The notes under the pieces were generated by a model. The model made no database searches. It had not been told where the DNA came from and saw only the letters and a list, made by a program, of their open reading frames with translations. Shown in pieces: positions 7,901 to 14,745 of a stretch of DNA of 37,223 nucleotides. This DNA comes from Marilutibacter maris (GTDB taxonomy: Bacteria > Pseudomonadota > Gammaproteobacteria > Xanthomonadales > Xanthomonadaceae), in NCBI RefSeq assembly GCF_006546735.2, contig NZ_VICD02000219.1, positions 1 through 37,223 of the forward strand, written 5' to 3'. The translations under genes were made by a program, and so were the position numbers. Position 1 is the first letter of the stretch. Each line of letters opens with the position of its first letter.

Positions 7901-8878
7901 TTCGCGCACATGGGCGCCGATACGGCGCGCCTTCAGCGAATCGGCATCGAGACGATCTATCACCCCTCGTATTCCTTCATGGCCGACTTCCTTGGGGCCC
8001 GTCATGATCCTTTTGACGTGATTTTCCTGCATCGCTACAAGGTGGCCGAGGCGCACCTGCACGATCTGCGGAGACAGTTCCCGCAGGCCAAGGTCATGTT
8101 TCTCAACGCTGACATGCACTTTCTCAGGGAGATGCGGGAGGCCGAGCTGGCTCAGGACCGGGCGGCGATTTCACAGGCGCTGAAGACCCGCAGTCGCGAG
8201 CTGGGAGTGGTCAAGAGCGTTGACTGCACACTTGTGCACTCCACCGTCGAGCTCGACTTGCTTCGAGACGAGTGCCCGGACAGCTGCTCGAGTCTGTTTC
8301 CCCTGGTGCACGACCCCGTGCTCACGCCGGTGGGGCTGGAAGGTCGTGAAGGTGTCTGTTTCGTAGGGGGCTACCGGCATCCGCCGAACGTCGATGCCGC
8401 GTTGTGGCTTGTCAACGAAGTGTGGCCCCTGGTGCTCGAAGAGCGTCCCGATGAAGTCCTCTATATCGTCGGAAGCCATGCGCCGGATGAAGTGATTGCG
8501 CTCGGAGCCGAGAGGAATGTCGAGTTTGTCGGCTTCGTCGACAACCTGGATGCGTTCCTGGAAAAGCGTCGGGTTTCGGTGGCTCCGTTGCGATACGGCG
8601 CCGGCGCGAAAGGAAAGGTCGCGTCCAGTCTGGCCCAGGGTCTTCCCGTGGTATGCACGACGATCGCGGCTGAGGGCATGCAGCTGACGCCGGATAAAAA
8701 TGTGCTGATTGGCGACTCACCGGCTGAGCTGGCTCGCCATCTGGTAACGCTGTTGTCTGAAAGCGAGATCTGGGGAGTCCTGGCGGACGAGGCGATTCGA
8801 TATGCCGATGAGGTAACCGCTCGACGCCATGCCCGGTACCGCATCAGGAGTCAGCTTGAGCACTTGGGCGTGATCTAG
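4928..8878 (+). CDS. Multidomain sulfotransferase / coiled-coil / GT2 / GT4 glycosyltransferase
   Basis: 1316 residues from ATG 4928. A TTG at 4886, directly after the preceding stop, would add 14 residues; neither has a strong ribosome site. Residues 18-260: sulfotransferase-like domain with phosphosulfate loop GMHRAGTSA (25-33) and 3'-phosphate motif R150-P...S158. Residues ~291-555: long Glu/Arg/Leu-rich coiled coil with three 7-residue QRDE units and a 24-residue tandem duplication. Residues ~686-930: GT-A family 2 domain with VSIVIPVFN, the metal-site region LNNDT (D772) and ED at 871-872. Residues ~948-1316: GT-B family 4-like domain ending in a nucleotide-sugar half (FVGGYRHPPN, PLRYGAGAKGK, EGM). 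No membrane helix was seen. It probably synthesises the O-polysaccharide and may also cap it with sulfate (inference). Its convergent neighbour encodes Wzt. Confidence 0.82.
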   Translation: MSLDPRIEQKGVSSRISRRAVLVLGMHRAGTSALARVLSIRGAELPNELMPANEGNPSGYWEPRAIVDFNDRLLAYFGVEWNDPFAAEQISPHGAIPERFYQEAAGIVESEYGDAELLVLKDPRCTLLPEFWNEVLVRLGIETVVVVIMRPYLEVAESLRRRDGTALTAGVILYNSYAAQSIAFGCRHDATFITYEQLLGDWRGTTDRIAVQHGFQWPRGGAAAAAEIEMFLQPGAGVAETRVGGIPPALQGMADALWEWLKASASGEPVADVAPVLAELESLSALYAPVLAERTLRMQRMAARIDFLESREKELHAMFEDSQGTLAIAAVQRDEALKQRDEVLRQRDELTARAHALEAVEEKFRQIVDHRDELTARLQTLDAMEEKFREVVGQRDEFQKDRDKLLDLCRELEKSETRIMERVEALESSKDELLAHIEASDAFVESLCDVLDDVDARTQGVLDERASVKIDREQLRSSLFDLKNELAETEALVVDTEARYAATRAELDDVLSQHSELCGMHEDALVRLDRVSSQRDAIIFERDGYRSQLDRIYASRSWALTRPFRGAARLGRRVLAGPIRAVLGRGRQLSLPRPESFGVTSLAAGGDARADGGFHEGLRKFLDAEFGGAAAMEVAARVRGFGLPVDVSEVRSAAITTLDEDQACAWAREIAERIPLSSIDRYRPEVSIVIPVFNQARFTLACLDSLISHRTRYSFEVLIGDDGSSDATGAAFAIEMPGVTVVRHADNLGFVRNCNATATHARGRFIVFLNNDTLVLPNWLDELIDCLLADAAIGLVGSKLIYPDGRMQECGAIVWNDGSAWNFGRFDDPRRPEYCYLRDTDYVSGASIALRRDLWQRLGGFDELFAPAYAEDADLAFRVRDQGLRTVVQPLSQIIHFEGVTSGTDTSQGAKAYQVENLKKLTQRWQAVIAGHRANAQEPEFEKERSVRHRVLFIDHVTPTPDADAGSVVAWEVMQSFLDHGFKVTFIPEDNFAHMGADTARLQRIGIETIYHPSYSFMADFLGARHDPFDVIFLHRYKVAEAHLHDLRRQFPQAKVMFLNADMHFLREMREAELAQDRAAISQALKTRSRELGVVKSVDCTLVHSTVELDLLRDECPDSCSSLFPLVHDPVLTPVGLEGREGVCFVGGYRHPPNVDAALWLVNEVWPLVLEERPDEVLYIVGSHAPDEVIALGAERNVEFVGFVDNLDAFLEKRRVSVAPLRYGAGAKGKVASSLAQGLPVVCTTIAAEGMQLTPDKNVLIGDSPAELARHLVTLLSESEIWGVLADEAIRYADEVTARRHARYRIRSQLEHLGVI
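5921..6109 (+). repeat. Tandem repeats inside the coiled coil (3 x 21 bases, then 2 x 72 bases)
   Basis: Three 21-base units at 5921-5941, 5942-5962 and 5963-5983 encode QRDEALK, QRDEVLR and QRDELTA. Overlapping the last, two 72-base units at 5966-6037 and 6038-6109 encode RDELTARAHALEAVEEKF... and RDELTARLQTLDAMEEKF..., and a third copy begins (RDEF) at 6110. The heptad-length units keep coiled-coil phase; the 24-residue unit does not keep it exactly. Confidence 0.8.
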
Positions 8879-8884
8879 TTCCGT

Positions 8885-8937
8885 CCCCCTAAGTGACCTG
8901 GCTTCGTCGCCGCGGGCAGGTCGCGCTGATGGGGGGG
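8885..8937. other. Possible two-tier hairpin between convergent genes
   Basis: In the 182-base gap between the giant glycosyltransferase and wzt, CCCCC (8885-8889) can pair with the G-run at 8931-8937 and GACCTG (8895-8900) with CAGGTC (8917-8922). There is no T-tract. It could slow convergent transcription; weak evidence. Confidence 0.25.
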
Positions 8938-9060
8938 CTTTGCCGTGCGAATGTCGCGGGCATCATACCGTTCACGCATCGCGTTCATTTGCCAGGCAAT
9001 CGTTGGTGTCGCGATGCCATGTCTGTTCCCGGATCGCGGGCGCGGGTGCATCCGTGAAAG

Positions 9061-10134
9061 CTATGCGTCCTGGGACGTCGTCACACTGCCTAGAAGCTCG
9101 CCGTCAAAGTCGTCGTAGAGCCTGAATTCCATGCCTGCGCGGATCCACGCGCCAAGCGTGCGCTCCCCGTCCGCGGGGCCTGTGCCGATCAACTTCTCCT
9201 CACCGTTGGCAAGCCGCACTGCCAATCGCGTGCGGGACACGTTGAATCTGGCGACATTCCAGATCAGTTGGACCTTGGTGGATGCGGGGTCGGGCGATGA
9301 AGTGCAGGGGAGCTCGCGGAGCTTCAGCACCCCGTCCGGAATCGGAAGCCGTGGTTGCCTGGACGCTTCCTCTAGCAGCAGGCGCTGCGATCGAGTCTCG
9401 TCCTCGTAGGCTTCCAGTACTTCGCTGGTGGAGCCGTATGCCCTGATGCGTCCGTCCTCCAGCCAGAGGCATTCGTCGGTGACTCGACGCAACAGGGAGT
9501 TGTTGTGCGAAGCGACGACACAGATATGCGCTGCTTCCAGCACGCTGTTCATGCGATTGACGACCTTTTCCTGGAACTCAGCGTCGCCGGCCCCGATCCA
9601 CTCGTCCATGATCAGGATGTCATGCGCGAATGTCGTCGTGATCGCAAACGCGAGCCTAAGCGCCATGCCCTGCGAGTACGTGCGCAGGGGCATGTCCAGA
9701 TAGGGCCCCAGGCCGGTAAAGTCGGCGATCTCACTGACGACGGCGTCGATCTCGCGTCGCGACCGTCTCGCCATGAGACCCTTGAGAACGATGTTTCGAT
9801 AACCTGTGGCTTCCTGCCGGAACCCGATTGTCATGTTGAAGATGCCAGACACGCGTCCCTGGGAAGTCACCTGGCCACGCTGAGGGTGATACAGGCCGGC
9901 AAGTGTACGCAGCAGTGTCGATTTCCCCGACCCGTTGTGGCCGATCAGGCCCAGGCGCTGGCCAGAGGTGAGGGACAGGCTGATGTTGTCGAGTGCCCGA
10001 ATCCATGTCCCGCCGTTATAACGAACCGGAGAACCTCCCAACCGGGGGTGCTCAGCTCCATGCAATGAGGAATGGGATGTATCGATTCCCTTTGCCGGGA
10101 AATACAAACTCACGGAATCGGCGCGCAGGTACAT
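9061..10134 (-). CDS. wzt: Wzt-type ATPase of polysaccharide ABC exporter
   Basis: 357 residues, ATPase of an ABC-2 type exporter that would drive undecaprenyl-linked polysaccharide across the inner membrane with Wzm. Walker A GHNGSGKS is at 65-72, the signature is YSQGM at 153-157 (the Wzt/TagH variant of LSGGQ), Walker B with its catalytic Glu is ILIMDEW at 173-179, and the switch histidine is H210. The start is fixed by context: the wzm stop TGA is followed by one base and then this ATG. An upstream frame extension (to 10173) would overlap wzm. The ~105 residues after the ATPase are not the usual Wzt carbohydrate-binding sandwich but a short beta-rich segment (TKVQLIWNVARFNVSRTRL, then a GAWIRAGMEFRLYD pattern). 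It may still recognise the polymer end. Confidence 0.9.
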   Translation of the reverse strand: MYLRADSVSLYFPAKGIDTSHSSLHGAEHPRLGGSPVRYNGGTWIRALDNISLSLTSGQRLGLIGHNGSGKSTLLRTLAGLYHPQRGQVTSQGRVSGIFNMTIGFRQEATGYRNIVLKGLMARRSRREIDAVVSEIADFTGLGPYLDMPLRTYSQGMALRLAFAITTTFAHDILIMDEWIGAGDAEFQEKVVNRMNSVLEAAHICVVASHNNSLLRRVTDECLWLEDGRIRAYGSTSEVLEAYEDETRSQRLLLEEASRQPRLPIPDGVLKLRELPCTSSPDPASTKVQLIWNVARFNVSRTRLAVRLANGEEKLIGTGPADGERTLGAWIRAGMEFRLYDDFDGELLGSVTTSQDA

Positions 10135-10135
10135 G

Positions 10136-10972
10136 TCAGATCCAGAAGATAAGACTGGAGCGGGAGCGTGCATAGGCGAGTATGCCGGCAGGAAGTCCCG
10201 CCAGGTTGATGCCCGCTACGACGAGCCAGCTGTCCAGCGGGACATTCCCGTACAGCAACGGCTCTCTAACGATGGCCACAAAATGGGAAGCCGGATTCCA
10301 GACTGCAATCGACGCCAGCATTCCATTCGTCGACGGAAGCCACAGGATGGGAGTCGCGAAGAACAAGAGCCGCATGAAGGTCTGTACGGCATGATGAAGG
10401 TCCCGATAGTAGACGCAAAGCGGTGCCAGCAGCGCCGTCAGCCACACCGAACATAGTGCGTAGGCCAGCAAGCCCGGAATCGCCCAAAGCATGGTCGGGC
10501 TCCAAAGCGACGGCTTGAGAGCGAGCGCCGCCACCATTACAAGGAACACCAGCATGAACGTCATGATGTTCCGCGCCACGCTTTGAAGAATGTACACGGG
10601 GTAGGGCGTTGCCGTGCCCAGGATCCAGTGGCGTGCATGAGTGTATGCGGTGCAGGCGTCGGTCATCGTTGAATTGATGAACGTCCATAGCCCGAAGCCC
10701 AGGGTCACGAAGAGGCCAAACTCAGCCGCGGGCACACTGGAAAGTTGGCCGAATATCGCGACCTTGACCGCAACGAACAGGGCGAATGAGACCACGATCC
10801 AGGCCAGGCCCAGCGCGGTTCTGCGGTAACGGTCACGCAGGTCCTCAAGTGCCAGGTTGATCCAGAGGTCGTTCATCGCCAGGGCGTCGCGCCACTCGCG
10901 CGCGGACGCGCCCCAAGGGAGATGGTGAGCTGCGGTGGGCTGGGGCGGGGAGCCGGAATCAGGGCGAGTCAT
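10136..10972 (-). CDS. wzm: Wzm-type permease of polysaccharide ABC exporter
   Basis: 278-residue integral membrane protein of the ABC-2 family, partner of the Wzt encoded one base downstream. The N-terminus has the cytoplasmic amphipathic stretch ALEDLRDRYRRTALGLAW found in Wzm/TagG/KpsM, followed by about six hydrophobic segments (starting near GLAWIVVSFALF, GLFVTLGFGLW, MTFMLVFLVMVAAL, LWAIPGLLAYALC, LLFFATPILWL and WLVVAGINLAGL). ATG 10972 is chosen; a GTG at 11029 would lengthen the poorly conserved N-terminus, and the ATG for MNDLWINL is another option. An extended -10 motif lies 175 bases upstream at 11147-11155. The wzm-wzt pair implies an ABC transporter-dependent O-antigen, so chain length would be set before export and not by Wzz. 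Confidence 0.9.
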   Translation of the reverse strand: MTRPDSGSPPQPTAAHHLPWGASAREWRDALAMNDLWINLALEDLRDRYRRTALGLAWIVVSFALFVAVKVAIFGQLSSVPAAEFGLFVTLGFGLWTFINSTMTDACTAYTHARHWILGTATPYPVYILQSVARNIMTFMLVFLVMVAALALKPSLWSPTMLWAIPGLLAYALCSVWLTALLAPLCVYYRDLHHAVQTFMRLLFFATPILWLPSTNGMLASIAVWNPASHFVAIVREPLLYGNVPLDSWLVVAGINLAGLPAGILAYARSRSSLIFWI

Positions 10973-11146
10973 TGGTGGAGTGGCTCTCGTTGCCAGGCGG
11001 TTCTGTCGGCCGAGTCCAGGACTGGGCACCGGAGCGGAGCGTTCGGCGATCGGAACGAATCGGTCACATGCCCCGCCTAAAGCGCCAGCCCCGTTGATCG
11101 AAAGCTCCTGCGGGCGCCTATCTGTATCGAGCGTGGACTGGGGGCG

Positions 11147-11156
11147 ATCATATCAT
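11147..11156. promoter_or_regulatory. Divergent promoter elements between wzm and the membrane-protein gene
   Basis: The 272 bases between wzm and the + gene hold an extended -10 on the minus strand: TGATATGAT (11155 down to 11147), reading toward wzm. The overlapping + strand bases give TATCAT (11151-11156) reading toward the 11245 gene. Neither has a good -35. No JUMPstart/ops element (GGCGGTAGC-like) was found here. Confidence 0.4.
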
Positions 11157-11244
11157 CGGGTAGCCCGTTGGAGAGCGGTTGCCGGCTTGCGCGGTGGGAG
11201 TCGGCGCTAGGACAATGAGCGACCGTCGACCATGGGTTGCCTAG

Positions 11245-13062
11245 ATGCCACGCGTCAGACTCGTTGCCTTTCTTGCCTGTGTGCTTGCCGTTGTCAACGC
11301 GCTAGCGTTTACCTATGCGAACGCAATTCCGGTTCCTTCGGCGGACGCCTGGTATTTCATTGATACCTTCGTCCGCAAGGCCGTTGACGGGAATCTGGGA
11401 TATCTGGACTTCTTCGCGCAACGTGGTGCCGGCGATCATTCCCAGCCGTTGCATAGGATCGTTCTGCTTGTCCACCTCTATGCAGGGGATCTGGACTTTC
11501 GCATGGAGGCGATGGTTGGCGTCGTCCTGGGCGTAGTCAGCTGCGCTCTGCTGGCGCACGTGCTGTGCCGTTCGATATCGGACAGCGGGATAGCAGGGAA
11601 GCTTCGTTGCGGCATCGGCGCCATATCGATTTTCCTGGTCGGTCTTTCGCTTAATGCGACGAATATCTACACCTGGTCTCTCGTCAGCTTGGCATGGATA
11701 TCGTTGCTGGCATGTGTGAGCTACTGGATCGCCGCGCCCCGCTTTTCCGAAGGAGCGGGTCGGCTCACGGTGCTGTGTGCGCTGACTTTCACCTTGGGGG
11801 TTCTGATAGATGAGCTTGCCCTCCCCGCCTTCGTCGCCCTGATCTGCGGCGTGGCCGTCAGGGATGGCTGGCGTGCTCCCATCACCGCACTGCGCATGGC
11901 GATCGTGGGTGGATTGGGGCTTGCGCTCGCCCGGTTGTTCCTCCATCTGGCGGCAGGGAATGGTGCAGCCGATGCGGCCGGTGGGTCGCTCGGCGCGATG
12001 TTCGAGATGTTGTTGGGCTCCGGAGGATGGAAGGCGGTTGTCGTGCCGCTGTCCGACTCCCTTGTGCATAGGGAGCATCTCGATCGCCTGTTCAAGGACT
12101 GGGCGGTGCCTGTCGAGTTCATGATCGCCATCTCTCTGGCGGTGTTGCACATCGGTTTCTGGTGGCGAGCTTTCGATCGTACCAAGCGACCGGGTTCGAG
12201 CGTGCTCGTGATCTCTGTAGCGATGATGCTCTTTTTCTACGCGACGATTTTTGGCATTGCGCTTTCGCGCGCATCGAGTTTTGGGGCGGACTATTTCCAT
12301 CAGCCACGCTATGTCGTCGTTTATCAGCTGAACCTTCTGGCCCTCATTCTGATGTTTGCGGGCAGCGGGAACAGGGCGAACGGGATCAATGGGGGCGTGG
12401 CCCGATCGGTGTGGGCCTGGCGTGCATGCATCGCGGGCGTGATCGCACTGGTATTGTTGCAGGCTCTCCTGTCCCTTTTTGCGTGGAGAAGTGCGAAGTA
12501 CGTGCAGGACTACACCCGGGGTGCTGCCGAGTCTCTCGCGGCCTTGGGGCGTGAACCCGCCACCAGAGAGGAGGTGGCATGCCCGCAGATCCTTACGATC
12601 TGCAAGGCTGCTCCGGAGGTGCGTATGCGCACGATGAGCCTCCTGCGGAACAATGCCCTGTCGATCTACTCGGCGGATTTCAGGCATGCCCACGGGTTGG
12701 ACGCGCTGCAGCTGGGGCAGGATCCGGCAGCGGCGATGCCGGCCGAGGATGGATCTTGCTCCATCCCGGTACTGCGCGGGGGGCCGCGTCGGATCTCCGG
12801 GGGCATTGCGTTCAACAGGCAGCCGAATGGCGAATCGGCGTTCTGGATCATGGTTCCCGATTCCGCGCCTTCCTTCCGTGTGATGTTCAGGGGCAGAGCC
12901 TTGACGACCCACCGGCGAGGAGGGCTAGTGACGTTCACCTTCGATGAGGAACAGGCTGCAGTAGCGGCATCCGGCGAGCGGCGCCTTGTCTACGACATCG
13001 AATGCGATGGCCGGGATGTTGAGGAGTTCGTTGTCGAGGTGGATGGCCGCAGCGTCGACTGA
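11245..13062 (+). CDS. Polytopic membrane protein, possible GT-C type glycosyltransferase
   Basis: 605 residues. I do not recognise a named family. There is an N-terminal membrane helix (6-28), then SADAWYF with D34 in the first predicted periplasmic loop, a layout seen in GT-C enzymes where an early loop carries the catalytic acid. About ten further hydrophobic segments run to residue ~415, and the last ~180 residues are soluble, probably periplasmic (two cysteine pairs are possible), and end in beta-rich sequence. GT-C enzymes use polyprenyl-phosphate sugars on the outer face of the inner membrane. A polyprenyl-phosphate glycosyltransferase and a flippase-like SMR protein are encoded close by, which supports this role. 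O-antigen ligase or an acyl/sugar modifier are alternatives. It is a single + gene between minus-strand units, divergent from wzm and convergent with the wecE operon. Confidence 0.6.
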   Translation: MPRVRLVAFLACVLAVVNALAFTYANAIPVPSADAWYFIDTFVRKAVDGNLGYLDFFAQRGAGDHSQPLHRIVLLVHLYAGDLDFRMEAMVGVVLGVVSCALLAHVLCRSISDSGIAGKLRCGIGAISIFLVGLSLNATNIYTWSLVSLAWISLLACVSYWIAAPRFSEGAGRLTVLCALTFTLGVLIDELALPAFVALICGVAVRDGWRAPITALRMAIVGGLGLALARLFLHLAAGNGAADAAGGSLGAMFEMLLGSGGWKAVVVPLSDSLVHREHLDRLFKDWAVPVEFMIAISLAVLHIGFWWRAFDRTKRPGSSVLVISVAMMLFFYATIFGIALSRASSFGADYFHQPRYVVVYQLNLLALILMFAGSGNRANGINGGVARSVWAWRACIAGVIALVLLQALLSLFAWRSAKYVQDYTRGAAESLAALGREPATREEVACPQILTICKAAPEVRMRTMSLLRNNALSIYSADFRHAHGLDALQLGQDPAAAMPAEDGSCSIPVLRGGPRRISGGIAFNRQPNGESAFWIMVPDSAPSFRVMFRGRALTTHRRGGLVTFTFDEEQAAVAASGERRLVYDIECDGRDVEEFVVEVDGRSVD

Positions 13063-13093
13063 CGCTGCGCCAATCTCGATGTGCGGCACCGCC

Positions 13094-14230
13094 TCAGGCA
13101 AGAGCGGCCATGAGGGCCTCATCTGCCTTTTCCATGACCTCGTCGAGGTTGTCTTCCAACCCGATCCAGAGCGGCATGCGCACTAGCCTCTCACTGATGC
13201 TGTCGGTGACGGAAAGCGTCCCGTTGCCACGCCCGTGCCGTAGTCCGGCCGGAGCCGTGTGGAGAGGGATGTAGTGGAACACGGCTTGAACGCCACGCTG
13301 GCGAAGGCCGTCAATGAATCGGGTTCTCGCCTCAAGCGAAGGCAACAACATGTAGTACATGTGGGCATTGTGGCCGCAATCGTCCGGTACGGTTGGCCGG
13401 CGTATCCGCTCCTCAGACTCGTGGCGTTTGGCCCAGCTGTGATAGCGATTCCAGATGGCGATGCGTCGAGCGGTGATGTCTTCCGCGGCATCCATCTGGG
13501 CCGACAGGAATGCCGCTGTGATCTCGCCTGGCAGGAATGACGAGCCAATATCGACCCATGTGTACTTGTCGACCTGGCCGCGGAAGAACTTGCTGCGATT
13601 GGTGCCCTTTTCCCGGATGATTTCTGAGCGCTCGGTGAAGCTTGCATCGCGACAGAGCAATGCGCCGCCTTCGCCCGAGATGATGTTCTTTGTCTCGTGA
13701 AAGCTCAGGGAGCCCAGGTCGCCTATGGTTCCCAGTGGACGGTTCTTGTAGTGGGACATGATGCCTTGGGCGGCATCTTCGATCACGGCCAGGCCATGAC
13801 GCGAGGCGATCTGCAGAATCGTGTCCATCTCGCAGGCTACGCCAGCGTAGTGCACGACGCAGATGGCTCTGGTCCTGGGCGTAATCGCAGCCTCGATCAG
13901 GTTCTCGTCGATGTTGAGTGTGTCTTCGCGGACGTCGACGAATACCGGCACCGCACCGCGCAGCGCGAACGCGTTGGCGGTGGATACGAACGTATAGGAC
14001 GGCATGATGACTTCGTCGCCGTCCCGCAGATCCAGCAGTAACGCGCTCATCTCGAGGGCGGCGGTGCAACTGTGTGTCAGAAGCGCCCTGGCGGCTCCGG
14101 TCTGCTTCTGCAGCCAGTGGTGGCATCGCCGGGTGAAGTCTCCGTCGCCCGAGAGGTGTCCCTTGGCATGCGCCTGAGCGATCAGCCAAAGCTCGCGCCC
14201 GGTCATGTACGGACGATTGAAGGGGATCAT
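13094..14230 (-). CDS. wecE: dTDP-4-amino-4,6-dideoxygalactose transaminase (WecE type)
   Basis: 378 residues, closely matching the known WecE (RffA) of E. coli. MIPFN start, HLSGDGDFTRRC, SCTAALEM, VIMPSYTFVSTANAF, VHYAGVACEMD, the Schiff-base lysine K181 in SFHETKN (same position as in E. coli WecE), REKGTNRS and FRGQVDKYTW are all kept. It transfers an amino group from glutamate to dTDP-4-keto-6-deoxyglucose, giving dTDP-Fuc4N in the cytoplasm; the RmlA/RmlB enzymes that make the substrate are not in this window. The start at 14230 is preceded on the coding strand by AAGGAAA about nine bases upstream and matches the family start; a longer frame to 14290 uses TTG and overlaps the neighbour. 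It is last in the four-gene minus-strand operon. The C4 epimer product (Qui4N, as with VioA) is the main alternative. Confidence 0.88.
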   Translation of the reverse strand: MIPFNRPYMTGRELWLIAQAHAKGHLSGDGDFTRRCHHWLQKQTGAARALLTHSCTAALEMSALLLDLRDGDEVIMPSYTFVSTANAFALRGAVPVFVDVREDTLNIDENLIEAAITPRTRAICVVHYAGVACEMDTILQIASRHGLAVIEDAAQGIMSHYKNRPLGTIGDLGSLSFHETKNIISGEGGALLCRDASFTERSEIIREKGTNRSKFFRGQVDKYTWVDIGSSFLPGEITAAFLSAQMDAAEDITARRIAIWNRYHSWAKRHESEERIRRPTVPDDCGHNAHMYYMLLPSLEARTRFIDGLRQRGVQAVFHYIPLHTAPAGLRHGRGNGTLSVTDSISERLVRMPLWIGLEDNLDEVMEKADEALMAALA

Positions 14231-14286
14231 GCGTGTCGTTTCCTTGTCGGGGCACGGAGCTCCGTGCTGAGCTGCGGACGTTGCGT

Positions 14287-14661
14287 TCAACCCTGGCTGG
14301 ATACGATGAGGCCAATGATGATCAGGGCGAGTCCGGCGACCTTCGGCCCGGTCATGGCTTCACCAAAAAAAGGCACTGCGAGGTAGCTGACGAGTATGAA
14401 GTTGAGCGCCATGAACGGATAGGCTCTTGATAGTTCAAGCCTGGACATGGCCAGCATCCAGCAAAGCGATGCGGCAAAGGCGGCAAGAAGCGCGGAGATG
14501 ATCCAGGGCTTCAGCAGCAGGGCGGCGACCGGGGGCCATTTCGCGGCGAAAGCCGGCGGCGCTGATGTGCCGGAGGTGACCTGCCACTTGATGACGAGCT
14601 GACCGTATGTGGTCAGCAGGACGGTCGCCACGACCATGGTCCATGCGAACAGGTTCTTCAT
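14287..14661 (-). CDS. SMR/ArnE-like small membrane protein (probable lipid-linked sugar flippase subunit)
   Basis: 124 residues, four hydrophobic helices: LFAWTMVVATVLLTTYG, LLKPWIISALLAAFAASLCWML, a third with AYPFMALNFILVSYLAVPFF, and a last LALIIIGLIVSS. The GQLVIKW after helix 1 and the SRAYPFMALN motif match the EamA/SMR branch that includes ArnE/ArnF, subunits that move aminoarabinose-phosphoundecaprenol across the inner membrane. The drug-binding glutamate in helix 1 typical of EmrE is absent, supporting lipid-sugar movement over drug export. ATG 14661 gives the usual family length; the upstream in-frame extension to 14706 is not convincing. It lies 84 bases after the GNAT/hydratase gene and 56 before wecE in the same operon. 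Confidence 0.8.
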   Translation of the reverse strand: MKNLFAWTMVVATVLLTTYGQLVIKWQVTSGTSAPPAFAAKWPPVAALLLKPWIISALLAAFAASLCWMLAMSRLELSRAYPFMALNFILVSYLAVPFFGEAMTGPKVAGLALIIIGLIVSSQG

Positions 14662-14745
14662 CGTGCAATGCCCGGATTGTTTGAGGGGAGCGAGCTGTCT
14701 CTGCACGCCAATGGAGGCGTCCGATTCTGGGAGGCATTCATATGC

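Noticed and set aside
10973-11244. JUMPstart/ops element ahead of the LPS genes
   Set aside because: No GGCGGTAGC-like sequence was found in the divergent gap; CGGTGGGAG near 11192 is too different.
14287-14661. EmrE-type multidrug efflux pump
   Set aside because: The drug-binding glutamate of helix 1 is missing, and operon context fits an ArnE/F-like flippase subunit.
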